Positions 58,223 through 64,000 of a stretch of DNA of 64,000 nucleotides are shown piece by piece. Where the stretch lies: contig NC_087166.1 of assembly GCF_035594125.1 (NCBI RefSeq), forward strand, positions 17,203,766-17,267,765. The letters run 5' to 3'. Origin of the DNA: Scylla paramamosain (taxonomy: Eukaryota; Arthropoda; Malacostraca; Decapoda; Portunidae). Numbering within the stretch: position 1 is the stretch's first letter; every line of letters starts with the position of its first letter. Below the pieces are notes generated by a model. That model saw nothing but the letters and a program-made list of their open reading frames with translations, did not search any database and was not told where the DNA came from. A program made the translations under genes and the position numbers.

Positions 58223-61200
58223 GCTATCAAAACACCAAAATGCATGCAAAGCCCCCATAAATGGGAAAAATAAATGACTATTATAAACATGTCTTTTGAG
58301 TGTTTTACAGAGTGGTAGGCATCAAAACGCTAAAAAAAAAAAAAAAAAACTTGTAAATCGCTGTAAATGGGAATACAAAACAACTTTATGAAAGTGTTTT
58401 TTGAGAGCTTTTGAACTTAATTCTTACCAAAACTCTAAAACGCAAAATTGCTCCGAATGCATGCAAAAAAAAAAAAAAAAAAAAAAAATTTATATGGAGA
58501 AAAAAATCCATTATGATTAACGTATGAGTGTTCTTCAGCATCTCAGTTAGGAAAACGAGAAAACGCGTTGATAACACTATATTTTGAAACAGAACGTTAC
58601 CAAAAAAAAAATTATGTTTTTCACATTGTTAGATACCAAAGCCAAATTGCATGAAAAAAGCCCCTTATATGTAGAAACGAAACGACACTCTAAGATACTT
58701 ATCTATTGTGTGTTTTTTTGTGCATGTTAGGCACCAAAACTCTGAAAAGCATGAAAAGCACCATATATCAGAAAACAACATTACCGAAAACGTGTTTTTT
58801 GAGTTTTTCTCATTTTCTTACCAAAATGCTAAATCACACGCAAAACTTCCTTTTATGAAGAAACAGAATGACATTACTAAAAACAAGTATCTTGAGTGTT
58901 TTTGAACATGTTATGTACAAAAACGACAAAAATGCATGCAAAATAACCTATATAAACAACAAAAAGAACATTACCAGAGACGTGTATTATTAGTGTTTTG
59001 AGCTTCTTGGGTACCAAAAACCTAAAACGAATAAATGGCACTTTATATGAAGGAACAGAAAAAACATTAACAAAAACGCGAATATTGAGTGTATTTAACA
59101 TTGTTAGGTACCAAAATGGCAAAAAGCATACAGTAAAGCCTACATGAATAAAGGAATCAAAATTTCCAGATACATGCCTTTTGAAATTTTTGAGCGTGTC
59201 GAAAAAAAATAGATAAATAAAATAAATAAATAAGTAAATAAATAAAAAACATGAAAATCAACCTATATGGGAAAACAAAACAACTATACGAAAAGGGTGT
59301 CTTTTAAACGTTTTTGAGCTTCTTACATATTAAATCACTTAAACGCATGCAAAACAACCTTCTTCGAGAAACAGAATAATAAGTGTATTTCACATTGTTA
59401 AGTAACAAAACGGCAAAAAGCATGCAATAAAGTCTACATGAGGAAAGGAATAAAATTTTCCAGACACATGTCTTTTGAATGTTTTGAGCGTGTTAAGCAA
59501 CATAACGTTTAAAAAGCATGAAAATTAATCTATAAGGGAAAACAAAACAACTTTACATAAAAGATGTCTTTTAAACGTTTTTGAGTTTCTTACATAATAA
59601 ATCACTTAAATACATGCAAAACAACCTTCTTGGAGAAACAAAATAATATTGGAAAACATGCATTTATAGCATTTAAATGCATGCAAGATACCTTATATGG
59701 GGAAACGAGAGAACATTACCAGAGACGTGTATTATAATCGTTACTAAAACGCTAAAAAAAAAAAAGATGAATAGTATTTTCTATGGAAAACCAGAACATT
59801 AACGAAAATGTGTATTTTGAGTGTTTTTTTCATTGTTAGCTACCAAAACGAGAAAATGCATGCAAAGCATGCATTTTCCTCATGCATGCATGAGGAAACG
59901 TAATGACATTACCAGAAATGTGTCTTTTGAGTGTTTTTGAGCGTGTTTGACACCAAAACGCTAAAAAGGATGGAATTCACCTTATATGCCAACACAAAAC
60001 AAAATTAGGAAAATCGTGTCTTTTGGGTGTTTTCGATCTTCTTACGTACCAAAACATTAAAACGCATTAAAAAAAAAAAAAAGACTATGGAGAAAGATAA
60101 CATTAACAAAAACAAGTATTTTGTGTTTTTCAACTTGTTACGTACAAAAACGTCAAATGCATGGAAAGCACCTTATTTGAGGAAACGAAAAAAGCATTAC
60201 GAGAAACGTGTATTATGAATGTTTATTTGCATCTTTGATACAAAAATATTATAACACTTTATATGTATGGAAATGAAAGCATGCAAGATACATGAAAAAC
60301 ACACTATATTTGGAAAGAAAATGGCATTTACACAAACGTGACTTTTGAGTTTTTTATAAGAGTATTATTCAGAAAATCGCTAAAAAGCATTTAAAGCATT
60401 CTATATACGGAGAAAACATTATGAAAAACGTGTCTTTTGAGTGTTTTCAACTACTTACGTAACAAAACGTTAAAACGCATGCAAAAAAAAAAAAAACATA
60501 TATAAAAAAACAATGATTTTCTTTGTTTTTCAGCTTGTTACGTACAAAAACATCAGAAAGCATGGAATTACGAGAAAATTGGATTGTGAGTGGTTTGAAC
60601 ATCTTAGGTAAAAAAAAAAAAAAAAACTCGAAAGCGCTAGAACTGAAATCTGTATGGAGAAACAGAACAACTTTACGAAATACGTGTATTTTGAATGTAT
60701 TTCACATTGTTATATATTAAAACGGCAAAATGTACGTAAATCACCCTATATTGATAAAATAAACAAGACTTTTAGAAATGTATTATTTTTTATGATCGTT
60801 TTAGGCAATAAAAAAATTAAAAAGCAAATGAAGCACGCTATGTAAGACAGCAAAACAACATTATCAAAAACTTTTCTTTTTAGCGTTTTTAAACTACCTA
60901 CGCACGAAAGCTCTGCAACGTTTCAAAAACCACGCTCTATGCAGAAACAGAATAACGATACCAAACATAAATATTTTGATTGTTTTGAGCTTCTTACGTA
61001 CAAAAACGCTAAAATCAGTGTACAGTATCCTATATGAGGAAATTAAAAGACATTACAGAAAACCTATATTATCAGTGTTTTTGAGCTTCTTAAGTACCAA
61101 AACACTGAAACGCATAAATAACAGTCTATGTGAGAAATAGAACATTACCGGAAAAATGTAATTTGACTGTATTCCTCATTGTTAGTTACCAAAACCCAAA

Positions 61201-64000
61201 AATACAAGCAAAGCACCTTATACGTGGAAAGAAGGCGAGATTTTTTGAACATGTTTTTTAAGTGTTTATGAGAGTACTAGGCACCAAAACAAAAAGCATG
61301 AAAATCACCGTAAATAGGAAAACGAAATAACTACCAAAAACGACTTGTTTCAGTGTTTTTGAGTTTTTGCATACTAAAACGCTAAAATGCATGCAAAACA
61401 CTTTTTCTGGAGAAAAAGAAAAAAAAAACATTACCGAAAACAAGTATTTTGAGTATTTCGGATCTTGGTAGGTAGAAAAACGCCAAAATGCATGTAAAGT
61501 GCCCTGTATGGAGAAAGGGAAAGACATTACTTGAAATATATATTACAAGTGTTTTTGAGCTTATTAGCTATGAAAAAGCTAAAACGCATGCAAAATTTTC
61601 TATATGGAGAAACAGAACAATCTCAAAAAACTTACATTTTAAGAGTGTTTTTTTTTCACATTATTAGGTACCAAAACAAGAAAATGCATGCAAAGCCCTA
61701 AGCCCTTATATGGGAAAACGAAGCGACATTAAAATAAACGTGTCTTTTGAGTGTTTTTGAGAGTCTTAGGCACAAAAAACACTAAAAAGCATGGAATTTA
61801 CTCTGTATGGCGATACAAAACAAAAATATGAAAAATGTATCTTTTCAGTCTTTCTGAACTTCTTAAGTACCAAAACACTATAAAAAGGATGCAGAAAAAA
61901 AGTACCGAGAAACAGAATAGCATTATCATAAAAAAAATTAGTGTTTTTTGTGCTTATTACGTAGAAAAACGTCAAAATGCATACAATATAGGGAAACGAA
62001 AAGACGTTACGAGAAACATGTATTATTCATATGAGTGGGTTTTTTTTATGTTTCTTAGGTAACAAAACACTAAAAGCCATGAATAGCACTCTATATTGAA
62101 AAACAGAATAACATTATCAGAAAGGTGTATTTTTTTGTGTATTTCATATTGTTAGGTAACAAAACGTCAAAAAAAAGCATGGAAAGCATCCTCAATAAGT
62201 AAAGGAAAATAGATTTAAAAAAATCTATGATGAAAAACCATCCTATATAGGGAAGAAATACCAAAAAAGTGACTTTTGAATGTTTTCAACTACTTACATA
62301 CGAAAAAGCTAAAACGCATGCAAAACACCCTTTATGGAGTAACGCAATAACATTAGCAAAAAAAAAGTATTTTGAATGTTTTCAGCTTCTTACGTACAAA
62401 AACAAAACAAAAATACTATATACATAAAACATCCTATATGAGGAAACGTAAAGACTTTACGAGAAACGTGTATTTTGAGCGTTTTTGAGGTTCTTATGTA
62501 TCAAAACATGAAAACGCACGAATAGCACTCTATAGGAAAAAAAACAATAAAATTTTAAGATATAAGAATGCCAAAAGTGCGTGCAAAGCATCGTATATGG
62601 GGTAAGGAAACGATATTTCCAAAATAATTCAAGAATCTTTTGAGTGTTTATGAGTGTTTAGCACCAACACGAAAAAGTTTGGAAACTCCTTATATGAAAA
62701 AAAAAAAAAAAATTGTTGAGTGTTTTGAACATCTTTCGTTCCAAAAAGCTAAAACGCATGTAAAACACTCTTTATGAAAAACAAAATAATTTGACGAAAA
62801 ACAAGTATTTTGAGTGTTGTTGAGATTCTTACGTAGATATACGCCAAAAAATGCATAGAAAGTACTCTAGATGGAGCAGCAAAAACACATTGCGAGAAAC
62901 GTGTATTATGATTGTCTTAGAGCTTCTTAGGTATCAAATGGCTGAAACGTGTAAATAACACTCTATAAGTAGAAACAGAACGACATGACCAAAATATGTA
63001 TTTTTTTTTTTTAATACTAAAACGCAAAAATGCATGCAAAGTCTCCCATATGGTTAAACAATACGGCATTACCAGAAACATTTGTTTTGATTGTTTTTGA
63101 GCCGCAAAACGATATATGGGAATACAAGATAATATTACGAAAAACGTGTATTTTCAGTGCTATTGAACTTCATACGTACCAAAATGATATAACGCATGCA
63201 AAACAGACTTTATTAAAAAAAGAATAACATTACCAAAAACAACTATTTTCGAGTGTTTTTGAGATTGTTACGTAGAAAAACGGCAAAAAGCATATAAATT
63301 ACTCTGTATGGGGAAACGAAAAGACATTACTAGAAATATGTAGGTATTATAAATGTTTTTTGAGCTTTTATGGTACCAAAACCCGAAGACACGTTAATAT
63401 CACTCTATTTCAAGAAGCAAAGCAATATTACGAAAAGATGTAATTTCAGTGTTTTTTACATTGGTAGGTAGCATTATGAAAAAATGCATGTAAAGCAACC
63501 TATATTTGTGAAAGAAACGACCTTTCCAGAAACGTGTCTTTTGAGTGCGTGCTGTTAGGCACCAAAACTCCAAAAAGCATGGAAAGCTCACTATATAGGA
63601 AAAAAAAAAAAAACTTTATAAAAAAACGTGTCTTTTAAGTGCTTTCGAGCTACGCATGCAAAACACCTTAATGGTGAAACAAAATAACAACCAAAAATAA
63701 GTATTTTGAGTGTTCTTGAGCTTGTTACGTATAAAAACACCAAAATGCATGCAAAGTACACTATATGGGGAAATAAAAAAACATTACGGTAGACGTGTAT
63801 TTGAGTGTTTTTTGAACTTCTTACGTAACAAAACGCTAAAACACATGAATAGCTCAATATATGGAAAAATAGAACAACTTACTCAAAACTGTATTTTTGG
63901 AGTGTATTTCACAGTGTTAGGTACTAAAACGTCAAAATGCTTGGAAATTACTCTATATGATAAAACAAAATGTTATCAGAATGTGTTTTTAAGTTTTTTA
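58223..64000 (+). repeat. 96-bp satellite array, + orientation (block F)
   Basis: The 5-mer HOR is clear here: type-2 monomers (CATTGTTAG-like box) recur at about 60705, 61177 and 61659, spacings 472 and 482. From about 58480 on, the sequence is an inverted paralogue of about 14180-19700; 58228-58490 matches about 27640-27850 in reverse. It includes the local hairpin insertion at 59852-59895. No gene seen; the array continues past the window end. Confidence 0.92.
59852..59895. repeat. Back-to-back hairpin and perfect palindrome
   Basis: GAAAATGCATGC (59852-59863) and GCATGCATTTTC (59867-59878) are perfect reverse complements with a 3-base loop. They are followed at once by the 18-bp palindrome CCTCATGCATGCATGAGG (59878-59895). 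The inverted paralogue near 18360-18400 has a plain CTCGTTTTGGG-side monomer without the extra ~20 bp. Confidence 0.88.

Overview
The window is eukaryotic and almost certainly from an arthropod, most likely a decapod crustacean (crab). Three things point there: an AT-rich tandem satellite fills nearly all of it; there are very long pure alternating (TA)n tracts (poly(dA-dT) DNA is a classic component of crab genomes); and there are three decayed copies of one Jockey-like non-LTR retrotransposon of a kind I associate with crab genomes. The species call is inference. There are no operons, tRNAs, rRNAs or CRISPR arrays, and only one convincing intact gene.

The background is a degenerate satellite with a ~96-bp monomer. 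Its recurring landmarks are an AACGTGT box, a GTGTTTTTGAGC box, a GGTACCAAAACG box, a GCATG box and a CTATATGG box. Five diagnosable monomer types follow each other in fixed order, giving a higher-order repeat (HOR) of about 480 bp. The array runs in + orientation over 1-9430, in - orientation over 9430-24717 and 27184-29470, and again in + orientation from 29470 to the end, with small local inversions. The same long stretches recur: 1-5840 is paralogous to 30671-38451, 1208-9430 to 38611-49604 (interrupted by a LINE), and 14.2-19.7 kb is an inverted paralogue of 58.5-64.0 kb. A 2.66-kb direct duplication occupies 19519-24717.

Inserted in the array are: (1) a GC-rich island (24718-27183) with an uninterrupted 725-codon reading frame that looks like an hAT-type DDE transposase (or a gene derived from one), with a splice-acceptor-like site just upstream; (2) three copies of a Jockey-like LINE at 41466-43904 (+), 52576-53427 (+) and 54204-57178 (-), all broken; (3) an 805-bp solo LTR at 57418-58222 with TG...CA ends and a 5-bp target duplication; (4) a short ATT-tailed fragment at 48611-48754; and (5) ten long (TA)n tracts plus one (CT)n tract, several of them at the centre of near-perfect inverted repeats.

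The genes do not form a pathway. The useful biology is in genome structure: a 5-mer HOR satellite, (TA)n expansions at one fixed interval of the monomer, palindromes and fold-back junctions suggestive of hairpin-mediated or template-switch rearrangement, and an intact GC-rich transposase-like frame inside otherwise decayed DNA. The many short reading frames across the array are by-products of the 96-bp (32-codon) period and are not annotated as genes.
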